A DNA stretch of 64,000 nucleotides from AC-56 sp963798705. Its GTDB lineage: Bacteria; Actinomycetota; Thermoleophilia; Solirubrobacterales; 70-9. A program made the position numbers and the translations under genes. The notes beneath the pieces are model-generated. The model did no database searches. It was not told the origin of the DNA and saw nothing but the letters and a program-made list of their open reading frames with translations. Where the stretch lies: positions 2,356,001-2,420,000 of the forward strand of contig CAWCTW010000005.1 of the NCBI GenBank assembly GCA_963798705.1. Direction: 5' to 3'. Below are positions 34,647-44,716 of the stretch, piece by piece (within the stretch, counting starts at the first letter, position 1; each line of letters opens with the position of its first letter).

Positions 34647-35441
34647 ATGAGGATCACGGTCCTGGGGAAGTCCCCCTCCTGGCAGGACGCAGGGGGCGCC
34701 TGCAGCGGGTACCTGGTCGAGGACGGCGATACGAGGTTGCTGCTCGACTGCGGGAACGGTGTGTTCGCGAAGCTGCGCCAGCACCTGGACTACACCCTGG
34801 TGGACGCGGTGCTGATCTCCCACCTGCACGCCGACCACATCCTGGACCTGGTCCCGTACGCGTACGCCCTCACCTACGCGCCCCGCCAGCAACCGGTGCC
34901 GGTGGCCGGCTATGCGGGGACCGACGAGCCGGCCCGGCCGCGGCTGGTCGCACCCGGGGGCGCCGCGCGCTGCTTCCGGCAGCTGGTTGGCTCCTGGGGA
35001 AACGACGACCTCATCGACACCGCGTTCGCCCTGGAGGAGTACGACCCCGCTTCGACGGTGGCGTTCGGGCCGCTTCGCGCCCGCTTCCGGGAGGTGCCCC
35101 ACTTCACCACCACCTACGCGATCGACTTCGGCTCGACCGCCGGGCCGGGGCGCTTCACCTACAGCGCGGACTGCCGCCCGGGCGACGAGTTGGTGGAGAT
35201 CGCGAGCGACACCGACCTGCTGCTCGTGGAGTCGACTCTGCCGCGCCCGGAGCGCACCGGGGACCGCGGCCACATGACGCCCGGCGAGGCGGGCGACCAC
35301 GCCAAGCGGGCAGGCGCGAAGCGCGTCGTCCTGACGCACATCTCCGACGAGCTCGACGCCGACTGGGCTCGAGAGGAGGGCTCGGCGGCGTTCGGGGGGC
35401 CGGTCGAGGTGGCCCGGGAGGGCGCCGTCTACGAAGTTTGA
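34647..35441 (+). CDS. MBL-fold metallo-hydrolase (RNase Z-like)
   Basis: 264 aa. The metal-binding sequence is SHLHADHILDL (about 58-68), with the further His in VPHFTTTYAI, Asp in YSADCRPGD and a last His in VVLTHISDEL. The overall layout is closest to the RNase Z/phosphodiesterase-like branch of the fold. The substrate is unknown. It ends 21 bases before the dyad that precedes hsp20. Confidence 0.85.
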   Translation: MRITVLGKSPSWQDAGGACSGYLVEDGDTRLLLDCGNGVFAKLRQHLDYTLVDAVLISHLHADHILDLVPYAYALTYAPRQQPVPVAGYAGTDEPARPRLVAPGGAARCFRQLVGSWGNDDLIDTAFALEEYDPASTVAFGPLRARFREVPHFTTTYAIDFGSTAGPGRFTYSADCRPGDELVEIASDTDLLLVESTLPRPERTGDRGHMTPGEAGDHAKRAGAKRVVLTHISDELDADWAREEGSAAFGGPVEVAREGAVYEV

Positions 35442-35462
35442 GCAACCGGCGGCCGATAGCTG

Positions 35463-35501
35463 AGTGTCTATCCGGGCCGGTGGAGCTCTCGGATAGACAC
35501 T
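35463..35501 (+). promoter_or_regulatory. Perfect 12-bp dyad upstream of hsp20
   Basis: agtgtctatccg and its exact complement cggatagacact are separated by 15 bases. The right arm ends 11 bases before the hsp20 GTG. This differs from HAIR (HspR) and CIRCE (HrcA) sequences. It could be an operator of an unidentified heat-shock repressor, an RNA thermometer in the leader, or a terminator of the upstream gene. Confidence 0.6.
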
Positions 35502-35512
35502 AAGGTTGCTGC

Positions 35513-35965
35513 GTGGCACGCGAGCGGGACCTGCTGGTCAACTTCGAGCGCATGCGACGCGAGATGGACGAGCTCTTCGGCAACGTCTGGGGCGGCGCCG
35601 GCCGCTTCGGGCGCCGGTCGCAGACGGGCTTCTCCCCTCGGGTCGACGTCTACTACTGCGGCGAGCCCCCGAAGGCGGTCGTCAAGGTCGATCTCGCCGG
35701 TGTGGGGCTCGACAGCGTCGGGTTGGAGGTCGCCGGGCGCGACCTGGTGATCACCGGCGAGCGGCCGATCCAGGAGACGGAGGGCCGCTTGTACCAACAG
35801 GTCGAGATCGAGGCCGGCCCCTTTCGGCGCGTGATCGAGCTGAGCGCCGATCCGGTCGCCGAGGAGGCGAGGGCCACCTACGAGGACGGGATTCTCCGCG
35901 TCGAGCTCCCCCTGCGCGCTCAGAGCGCGTCGCCCCGCAGCGTGCCGATCGAGACGGAGGAGTGA
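35513..35965 (+). CDS. hsp20: Hsp20/alpha-crystallin small heat-shock protein
   Basis: 150 aa from a GTG start. The alpha-crystallin domain is evident from VDVYYCGEPPKAVVKVDLAGV to the conserved EDGILRVELPL near residue 123. Small heat-shock proteins form oligomers that hold unfolding proteins. It lies 10 bases upstream of lon, so chaperone and protease are probably one stress operon controlled by the upstream dyad. Confidence 0.94.
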   Translation: MARERDLLVNFERMRREMDELFGNVWGGAGRFGRRSQTGFSPRVDVYYCGEPPKAVVKVDLAGVGLDSVGLEVAGRDLVITGERPIQETEGRLYQQVEIEAGPFRRVIELSADPVAEEARATYEDGILRVELPLRAQSASPRSVPIETEE

Positions 35966-35975
35966 GGCGCGGCTG

Positions 35976-38480
<2,505 letters not shown>

Positions 38481-38557
38481 CGGCCGACGGGGCGGTAAGC
38501 GCTCGATTTCCGGGTATATGCTGCGCTGACGGAGCCAAGCGGACGAGGGAGTTGTTG

Positions 38558-39001
38558 ATGGCAGCGAGGAGTACGAGGGCAGACAAGGCGCGCCAGGCGG
38601 CGCAGCAGGCGGGTTCGAACCCGTACGTACGACGCTTCATCGAGGACGAGGAGCTGCGGGCGAGCGTCAGGGATGCATTCGACGCGGCGCGGCACGCCTA
38701 CCAGCGGATGTCCAACGGCAAGGGCCCGGTCAAGGCCCTCACCGACGACAAGAAGGTCCAGCGCGACCTGAAGACGGCGGCCGAGAACCTCAAGGAGGCC
38801 TCGGAGCGTTTCCAGGGCAAGCGCAAGGAGCGCCATCCGTTCCGCAAGCTTCTCCTCATCGGGATCGTCGGGGCGGTCCTGGCGATCGCGCTCAACGAGG
38901 ATCTGCGGAAGGCGGTCCTGGATCGCCTGTTCGGCGCCGAGGAGGAGTTCGAGTACACCTCCCAGACGACGGCCGCTCCGGAACCGACCGCGACCGAGTA
39001 G
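38558..39001 (+). CDS. Single-pass membrane protein of unknown function
   Basis: 147 aa. A basic Ala/Gln-rich N-terminus leads to a helical region (DEELRASVRDAFDAARHAYQ), then one hydrophobic segment (LLLIGIVGAVLAIAL, about 105-119) and an acidic Thr-rich tail. The layout resembles YtxH-like small stress proteins, but I do not assign a family. The ATG at 38558 was chosen over the longer frame that runs back into lon. It lies 77 bases after lon. Confidence 0.7.
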   Translation: MAARSTRADKARQAAQQAGSNPYVRRFIEDEELRASVRDAFDAARHAYQRMSNGKGPVKALTDDKKVQRDLKTAAENLKEASERFQGKRKERHPFRKLLLIGIVGAVLAIALNEDLRKAVLDRLFGAEEEFEYTSQTTAAPEPTATE

Positions 39002-39202
39002 CGCCTCGGCGCTTGGCGATCGGCGCGCTCCACGAGCTGGGGCTCGAGCCGGGCTGGAGCCGTGGCGCCGGATTCGCGAGCTCGAGCGGGCGATCGTGAT
39101 CCCCGGGCACAATCCTCTCGTCAGGCTCTGAACGGCGGATCCGAGCGTATGATGGGACCGGATCGGACGGCGAGCCTCGAAGTCGAGGAGCAGGGAGGCG
39201 GT

Positions 39203-39850
39203 TTGCAGAGAGTGAGGTGGCTATTCGTCGCGGTCGCCGCGCTGCTCGGGATGCTCCTCGCGGCCGCTTCGGCTCAGGCGGCGTGTGTTCCGGGCTCTCG
39301 GGGTCCGATCAAGCCGTCGGCGGACACGTACGCCAACGTCAACTATCCGGGCTCGAATTTCGGCTCCGCCTACGGATGGGATGCGGCCAACGTCGCCGCG
39401 GGCATCAAGGGCATCTACTTCGCCAAGACGATGCACGGATACGTCAAGTACCGGCTGCCCTCGATTCCGGCGGGATGCCAGCTACGGGCCGCGGTCCTTC
39501 GGGTCGAGGACATGCGCGACTTCGTCTGGATCGCCCCCATCACCTTCCCGCGGGTATTCCCGGGGCCGATCGAGGTCAGCCCTGCCGGCGGGGGCTGGCG
39601 CGAGTCCACCCTGACCTGGGACAACCAGCCGGGCGCCGGCAACCCGACGGTGAGGATCACCGGCCAGTTGCTGCAGGACCGCTGGACGATCACGCCCGCG
39701 GTGGCGGCTCTCTACGCGCGGGGCAATCGCAACCGGGGGCTGGAGCTCGAGGGGGAGCAGTCGCCGGCGTGGTTCACGCCCAACTCGCGCGAGTTCCTGG
39801 GCCGCTACGGGAATCGCGGGATCCCGTACCTCTTCGTCTCCTGGAAGTAA
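39203..39850 (+). CDS. Secreted DNRLRE-type carbohydrate-binding domain protein
   Basis: 215 aa. A signal peptide is clear (LFVAVAALLGMLLAAASAQA, cleaved before ACVPG). The mature part is a DNRLRE/CBM96-like jelly roll: PSADTYANVNYPGSNFGSA, then TLTWDNQPGAGNP and ITPAVAALYARGNRNRGLEL. Such domains bind glycans or act as cell-surface modules. I prefer the TTG at 39203, 4 bases after gggagg, though an ATG at 39149 is in frame. The partner enzyme is absent, so it is a stand-alone binding domain. Confidence 0.8.
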   Translation: MQRVRWLFVAVAALLGMLLAAASAQAACVPGSRGPIKPSADTYANVNYPGSNFGSAYGWDAANVAAGIKGIYFAKTMHGYVKYRLPSIPAGCQLRAAVLRVEDMRDFVWIAPITFPRVFPGPIEVSPAGGGWRESTLTWDNQPGAGNPTVRITGQLLQDRWTITPAVAALYARGNRNRGLELEGEQSPAWFTPNSREFLGRYGNRGIPYLFVSWK

Positions 39851-39933
39851 CCCCCCGGCCACACCCCACCGCCGGCAACCGACCCACCGTCCGGTGTCGA
39901 TTGGCGGCGATAGACTCGCCGCTCCGCGTTGGA

Positions 39934-39946
39934 CATCGGTCCGATG
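39934..39946 (+). promoter_or_regulatory. 13-bp palindrome upstream of the tetR-type gene
   Basis: catcgg-t-ccgatg is a perfect palindrome 39 bases before the regulator's start, a normal place for a TetR autoregulatory operator. Confidence 0.4.
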
Positions 39947-39984
39947 CAGAGGGGTAGAGAGAGATTTCAGTCGAAGGCAGGACC

Positions 39985-40596
39985 GTGGTGGAGACCGGGG
40001 CTGACGAGCGTCAGCTGACCGGCGACAAGGTGCAGCGGATCGTGGACGCGATGCGCACCTGCATCGCCGCCCGCGGGATCACCGGTGCGACCTTCGAGCA
40101 CGTCTCGCGCGAGGCGGGCGTCAGCCGCGGCCTGCTGCATTACTACTTCGGGACCAAGGAGCGGCTGCTGATCGAGGTGCTGCGCGGCGACGCCGAGGTA
40201 CGGATCGGGGCTCTCGACGAGCCGCTCGAGGCCGCCACGACGGCCGGTGAGGTCGTCGAGGTCTTCGTGGCCGGGGCCGAGGAGATCCTGAAGAGCGATC
40301 CGGGCTTTTACGTGCTGATCTTCGAGCTGTTCGCAGCCGGGCGCCAGAACCCGGAGATCCAGGCCGAGCTGGCCCAGGTGTACGACGGCTCCCGCCGCCA
40401 CGTCGCGAAAATCCTGCGCCGCAAGGAGGAGGAGGGCGTGCTGTCCCTGCGCTTCGATGCCGAGACGACCGTCACGTTCATGTTCGGCGCTGCGGACGGC
40501 GCCGCGCTACAGCGCCTCACGGACCCCGAGCGCGACTACTCGGAGCTCGTCGAGCTCGAGCGGGGGATGCTGCGCTACCTGCTGGTCGCCGAGTAG
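39985..40596 (+). CDS. TetR-family transcriptional regulator
   Basis: 203 aa from a GTG start. The N-terminal helix-turn-helix is typical: RGITGATFEHVSREAGVSRGLLHYYFGTKERLLIEV. The C-terminal ligand-binding domain is all helical, with FVAGAEEILKSDPGFYVLIFELFAAGR. It converges on the R2-like diiron gene with 8 bases between the stops, and a dyad upstream of that gene may be its target. Confidence 0.92.
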   Translation: MVETGADERQLTGDKVQRIVDAMRTCIAARGITGATFEHVSREAGVSRGLLHYYFGTKERLLIEVLRGDAEVRIGALDEPLEAATTAGEVVEVFVAGAEEILKSDPGFYVLIFELFAAGRQNPEIQAELAQVYDGSRRHVAKILRRKEEEGVLSLRFDAETTVTFMFGAADGAALQRLTDPERDYSELVELERGMLRYLLVAE

Positions 40597-40604
40597 CGGT
40601 CCAG

Positions 40605-41900
40605 CTAAGCCCCCGCGCGCGGGAAGATTCGCTGCATGCGCCACAGCATGCGCAGCGACCCGCGAGGTCGCAGCTTGCGCTGGAGCATCGCCCGGCGCGG
40701 ATCGCTGCCCCGGATCGACATGTCGATCCAGTCGCGCCAGGTCGTCTCGAGGGTGAGGTCCGGGTCCGGGGCCTCGCCCTGCACCGCCTCCGAGCTGCCG
40801 TTGTCGATCCGCAGGTACCACGGCGCCGCGTCCTCGAAGCGCCACTGGATCGTCGCGGGCGTCCCGTTGACCGCGTCCCTGTGGGCCGAGCGGGCGATGA
40901 CGTCGAAGAGGAGCGCCTGGACCTCGGGCGAGGCGTCCGGGTCGGAAACGGGCTCGCCCGCGACGCCGGCCCTCATCAGCGTGATCGCCCGCTGCGCGCG
41001 CTCCTCGTGGGGCAGCGACATGTCGAAGGGATAGACGTCCGGCGGCATCTCGTCGATCGGCCAGCCGGTCGCCTTCCACTTCGTCTCGACCGATCGCATC
41101 CCGAACGAGTAGATGTCCTCGAGCTCGAACCCGTAGCAGCGCGTGTAGTCGAGGTCCCAGCCCGGCGGTACGAAGACCGCCATCGAGAAGCGCATCACCT
41201 CGCGCAACATCTCCGCCACCGCCGCCTTGCACTCCTCCGACTCGCGGAAGCACTCCGACAGCACCTTGACCCCGAAGCCGATGTGGCGCTGCTCGTCGCG
41301 TGAGACGTTGTGCATCCCGTCGCTGAAGCCGGGCATCGTGCCGGACTTCGTGAAGTAGTCCTCGATGAAGTGCTGTCCGGGCTGGGCCAGGGTCGCCTCG
41401 ACGACCATGTGGTAGAGCGCGATCGCCTGGGCGAACTTGGGCAGCGACTTGTCGCGGCGGAGCTCCTCACCCATCCGGTCGAGCCGGTCGAAGACGTTGC
41501 GGTATCCCCAGCCGAGCTGAGGCTCCGTGTAGGCGAGGGTCGAGCCGATCGTGTCGCCGGCGTCGATCACCTCCTTGAAGAAGCGGTGGAAGAAGACCGA
41601 ATGCCGCGCCTCGTCCACCTGCTGGGTGGCCAGGAAGTACTTCTGCTCCTCCTTGGGCGCGGCGTCGATGTAGGGCGAGAGGTTGTCGGTGACGGAGTCC
41701 TCGCCGTAGAAGAACATCGAGTAGATCCAAAGGGCGGACTTGCGCTGGATGTCGCTCAGCGCCTCCCAGCCCTCGCGGTCCTTGGTGAAGTCGAGGTCGT
41801 ACGCCTTCCAGTTTCCCTCCTCCCAGCGCCGGTACAGATCCTCGTAGGTGATCTGGTCCGTGTAGGAGGTCGCGTCTCTCAGTGCCGTAGCAGTCGCCAT
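40605..41900 (-). CDS. R2-like diiron protein fused to an SCP2-like lipid-binding domain
   Basis: 431 aa. The N-terminal part (1-300) is a ferritin-like R2 fold with diiron ligands E67 (YGEDSV), E97 and H100 (DEARH), E168 (VVEATL), E203 and H206 (DEQRHIG). The C-terminal part (about 310-405, RFEDAAPWYLRIDNG..) looks like an SCP2 sterol-carrier domain. There is no ribonucleotide-reductase large subunit nearby and the usual R2 C-terminal tail is absent, so I infer an oxidase or hydroxylase acting on a lipid-like substrate. Confidence 0.75.
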   Translation of the reverse strand: MATATALRDATSYTDQITYEDLYRRWEEGNWKAYDLDFTKDREGWEALSDIQRKSALWIYSMFFYGEDSVTDNLSPYIDAAPKEEQKYFLATQQVDEARHSVFFHRFFKEVIDAGDTIGSTLAYTEPQLGWGYRNVFDRLDRMGEELRRDKSLPKFAQAIALYHMVVEATLAQPGQHFIEDYFTKSGTMPGFSDGMHNVSRDEQRHIGFGVKVLSECFRESEECKAAVAEMLREVMRFSMAVFVPPGWDLDYTRCYGFELEDIYSFGMRSVETKWKATGWPIDEMPPDVYPFDMSLPHEERAQRAITLMRAGVAGEPVSDPDASPEVQALLFDVIARSAHRDAVNGTPATIQWRFEDAAPWYLRIDNGSSEAVQGEAPDPDLTLETTWRDWIDMSIRGSDPRRAMLQRKLRPRGSLRMLWRMQRIFPRAGA

Positions 41901-41927
41901 CGCCTTGCCCCTGTCGTTAGCCCGAAC

Positions 41928-41947
41928 GTTGCATCATCTGATGTAAC
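41928..41947 (-). promoter_or_regulatory. Operator-like dyad upstream of the R2-like gene
   Basis: gttgcatca-tc-tgatgtaac pairs at 8 of 9 positions around a 2-base centre and lies 28-47 bases upstream of the ATG at 41900. It has the size and symmetry of a TetR- or GntR-type operator; the TetR gene across the locus is the obvious candidate. Confidence 0.5.
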
Positions 41948-42026
41948 CGTTGAGACTAATGGCTCGACTGGCCGGCGCGCCAGTTATGTGTGACCGACGT
42001 CACTTACCGCGGTCCCCGCGCGGCCT

Positions 42027-42150
42027 CTCCACGCCGAGCGATCCCACTCCACGCCGAGCGCCCCCCTCCACGCCGATCGGCGTTGGGTGATGGCAATTCG
42101 ATTGGCGGTTGGGAGATGGCGGTTGGGGTGATGGCAGATGGGTGATGGGC
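42027..42150 (+). repeat. Clustered short direct repeats
   Basis: ctccacgccgagcg occurs at 42027, 42047 and (one base changed) 42066, about 20 bases apart. It is followed by four imperfect copies of gttgggtgatggc at about 42082, 42108, 42122 and 42137. The second group is G-rich and T-rich on one strand. Confidence 0.6.
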
Positions 42151-42217
42151 GCTTGGAACGGGGTCGGTGGTTGCGTGGGTAATCTCGTCGGCCAGGGTGG
42201 CTGAGAAGGAGATCGCA

Positions 42218-42955
42218 GTGGAGGAGCGGCTCGATGCGCTCTACCGCGAGCATCCGCAAGGGTTCGTCGCCGCCCGCAACGAGCTGGCGAAGGAGGCTCG
42301 CGCCGGCGGCGATCGCGAGGAGGCCGATCGGATCAAGAAGCTCCGGCGCCCCAGCGTCGCCGCCTGGTTGATCAACCGCGTCGCGCTGTCGTCACCCGAG
42401 CCGCTCGAGGAGTTCGCCGAGGCGAGCGGGCGGCTCGAGGAGGCGCAGGGCCGGGCGCTCGAGGGGGACGACGAGGCCGTGGCCGACTGGCGGGCCGCCG
42501 CCGCGCGCGAGCGCGAGGCAAGCGCCGCGGTCGTCGAGAGGGCGGCGGACCTGGCCCGTGATTCCGGCCATTCGGTCAGCCAGCGCGGGCTCGAGCTCGT
42601 CGGCGAGACGCTGCGGGCGGCTGCGACCGATTCCGGGTTGCGTGATCGGGTGATGGGCGGACGGGTCGAGCGCGAGGAGTCTGCGCCCACCCTCGGCATG
42701 CCGGCGGACGCCCCCACGCGGCGGCGCGCGTCCGGATCGGCGAAGCGGCGCGACGTGGCGCTCGCGCGACGCGAGCTCGAGCGCCTTCGCGAGGAGCTCG
42801 CCGAGGCCGTAGCCCGCGAGGACCGCCGTCGCGAGAGCGTGGAGCGGACCGCCGAGACGCTGCGCCAGGACAAGGCGCGCCTCACCGAGGCGAAGCGCGA
42901 CACTTCCGAGGCGCGACGGCGGGTGAGGGCCGCCGAGCGAAGGGTGGGCGAGTGA
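42218..42955 (+). CDS. Coiled-coil protein of unknown function
   Basis: 245 aa from the GTG at 42218, 6 bases after aaggag; earlier starts lack this. The N-terminal region has LYREHPQGFVAARNEL and LRRPSVAAWLINRVAL, which looks like a conserved core. The C-terminal half is Arg/Glu-rich and strongly coiled-coil (ARRELERLREELAEAVARE). No membrane segment is seen. I do not recognise a characterised family; a structural or nucleic-acid-associated role is possible. Confidence 0.7.
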   Translation: MEERLDALYREHPQGFVAARNELAKEARAGGDREEADRIKKLRRPSVAAWLINRVALSSPEPLEEFAEASGRLEEAQGRALEGDDEAVADWRAAAAREREASAAVVERAADLARDSGHSVSQRGLELVGETLRAAATDSGLRDRVMGGRVEREESAPTLGMPADAPTRRRASGSAKRRDVALARRELERLREELAEAVAREDRRRESVERTAETLRQDKARLTEAKRDTSEARRRVRAAERRVGE

Positions 42956-42964
42956 GGTAACCCG

Positions 42965-43010
42965 CGATGGATGGATTCCGGCACCTATCGGGGGTGAAAT
43001 CCATCCATCG
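42965..43010 (+). terminator. Perfect 13-bp hairpin after the coiled-coil gene
   Basis: cgatggatggatt (42965-42977) and aatccatccatcg (42998-43010) are exact complements separated by 20 bases, starting 10 bases after the stop. It is a likely terminator despite the long loop and lack of a T-run, or a regulatory dyad for the next gene. Confidence 0.5.
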
Positions 43011-43099
43011 TTGCCGTGTTCGCCCGGGTCGCCTGAACCTACGGCGGCGCACGTGACGGTTGCCACGCACGCATGGCGCCGAGGCTTGGGGGTAGGCGC

Positions 43100-43267
43100 A
43101 TGATCATGAGCCACGATCCACGTCCGCGCTACCTGGCCGCCGGGGCGCTGTTCCTGGTGGCCGCGCTCGCCACGCTGATCGCCGGGGTACCGCTGGCGAC
43201 GCTCGTGCTCGCCGTGGCCGCGGCGGGACTCTTCTACTACATGACCAAGGTCAAGTCGGTCCCGTAG
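43100..43267 (+). CDS. Small two-helix membrane protein
   Basis: 55 aa, starting MIMSHDPRPRYLAAG after a gggggtagg ribosome site. Two hydrophobic segments (ALFLVAALATLIAGV and LATLVLAVAAAGLFYY) span most of it, with a basic C-terminus. No family recognised. It ends 32 bases from the convergent glyS gene. Confidence 0.6.
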   Translation: MIMSHDPRPRYLAAGALFLVAALATLIAGVPLATLVLAVAAAGLFYYMTKVKSVP

Positions 43268-43299
43268 GCAGGTTCCGGACGGCCCTCGAGCCGGCCGTG

Positions 43300-44676
43300 T
43301 CAGTCGAGCTTGGGGCTCCGCCAGGGCTCGGCGAGCTTCGCCGCAAGCCGGTCCGCGAGTCCGTCCGCCGCCAACCGCTCCTGCTCCAGGGTGTCGCGAT
43401 CGCGCAGTGTCACGGTGCCGTCCTCCATCGTCTGGCCGTCGACCGTGATCCCCCAGGGCGTCCCGATCTCGTCCTGGCGCCGGTAGCGCTTGCCGATCGA
43501 GCCCCCCTCGTCGTACTCGGCCGGCAGCCGGGACCGCAGCTCGCGGTGGATCTCCCGAGCTCGCTCGGGCATCCCGTCCTTCGAGACCAGGGGGAGCACG
43601 GCGGCCTTGACCGGAGCGAGCCGGGGATGAAGCCGAAGCACGGTGCGCTTGCGCCCCTCCACCTCCTCGGTGTCGTAGGCGTCGACCACGAAGGCCAGCA
43701 TCGCTCGGTCCACCCCCGCCGCCGGCTCGATCACGTGCGGCACGTAGGACTCGCCCCTGTCGGGGTCGAAGTACTCGAGCTTCTCACCCGAGGCATTCGC
43801 GTGCTGGGTGAGGTCGAAGTCGCCGCGGTTGGCGATCCCCTCGAGCTCCGACCACCCCATCGGGAACAGGTACTCGATGTCGGAGGTGGCGGATGAGTAG
43901 TGGGAGAGCTCCTCGGGTCCGTGCGGGCGAAGCATCAGGTTGTCCGGGCGGATCCCGAGGTCCGTGTACCAGCGCAGCCGCTCGTCCATCCAGTAGGAGT
44001 GCCACCTCGGCGCGTCGTCCGGCGCGACGAAGTACTCCATCTCCATCTGCTCGAACTCTCGCGTGCGGAAGATGAAGTTCCCGGTCGTGATCTCGTTGCG
44101 GAACGACTTGCCGACCTGCGCGATCCCGAACGGCGGCTTCTTGCGAGCGAACTGGAGGACGTTCTTGAAGTTGATGAAGATTCCCTGCGCCGTCTCGGGC
44201 CGCAGGTAGGCGGTCGAGGCGGTGTCCTTAACCGGGCCCACGTGCGTCTCGAACATCAGGTTGAACTCGCGCGCGTCGGTGAGGTCACACTCCGCGAACT
44301 CACCCGGGTGCTTCGACGGCCTGCGGCCGCACTGGGCGTCCTCGAGCTTGTCGGCCCGGAAGCGCTGCCCACACGTCCGGCAGTCGACGAGCGGATCGGT
44401 GAAGCCCTCCAGGTGGCCCGAGGCCTCCCAGACGCGCGGGTGCTGGAGGATCGCCGAGTCCAGGGCCACGATGTCATCGCGCTCGCGGACCATGCTGCGC
44501 CACCACTCGTCCTTCAGGTTGTTGCGGAGCAACACGCCGTAGTGGCCGTAGTCGTAGGTCGAGCCGATGCCGCCGTAGATCTCCGACGAGGGGAAGATGA
44601 ACCCTCGTCGCTTGCACACGGCGACGATCTCGTCGAGTCCCACTTCGGCTGTGGTTGTGTCGGCCGCTTCCGCCAT
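43300..44676 (-). CDS. glyS: Glycyl-tRNA synthetase, dimeric type
   Basis: 458 aa class II synthetase of the alpha2 type used by Actinobacteria and eukaryotes. The start region CKRRGFIFPSSEIYGGIG, the motif 2 region RPETAQGIFINFKN and FGIAQVGKSFRNEI, and the glycine-site EPAAGVDRAMLAFV near the C-terminus are all present. A Cys pair in CRTCGQRF with a later Cys may bind zinc. It charges tRNA-Gly with glycine. Confidence 0.96.
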   Translation of the reverse strand: MAEAADTTTAEVGLDEIVAVCKRRGFIFPSSEIYGGIGSTYDYGHYGVLLRNNLKDEWWRSMVRERDDIVALDSAILQHPRVWEASGHLEGFTDPLVDCRTCGQRFRADKLEDAQCGRRPSKHPGEFAECDLTDAREFNLMFETHVGPVKDTASTAYLRPETAQGIFINFKNVLQFARKKPPFGIAQVGKSFRNEITTGNFIFRTREFEQMEMEYFVAPDDAPRWHSYWMDERLRWYTDLGIRPDNLMLRPHGPEELSHYSSATSDIEYLFPMGWSELEGIANRGDFDLTQHANASGEKLEYFDPDRGESYVPHVIEPAAGVDRAMLAFVVDAYDTEEVEGRKRTVLRLHPRLAPVKAAVLPLVSKDGMPERAREIHRELRSRLPAEYDEGGSIGKRYRRQDEIGTPWGITVDGQTMEDGTVTLRDRDTLEQERLAADGLADRLAAKLAEPWRSPKLD

Positions 44677-44716
44677 CTGCGGCGCCGAGGCTAGATGATT
44701 GGCGCTGCCGACCGGA

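Larger units (their letters stand above)
41901..42217. other. 317-bp intergenic region between divergent genes
   Basis: Holds the dyad at 41928-41947 next to the R2-like gene, and two groups of short imperfect repeats at 42027-42150. No gene is supported. Both the R2-like gene and the coiled-coil gene must be promoted from here. Confidence 0.5.
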
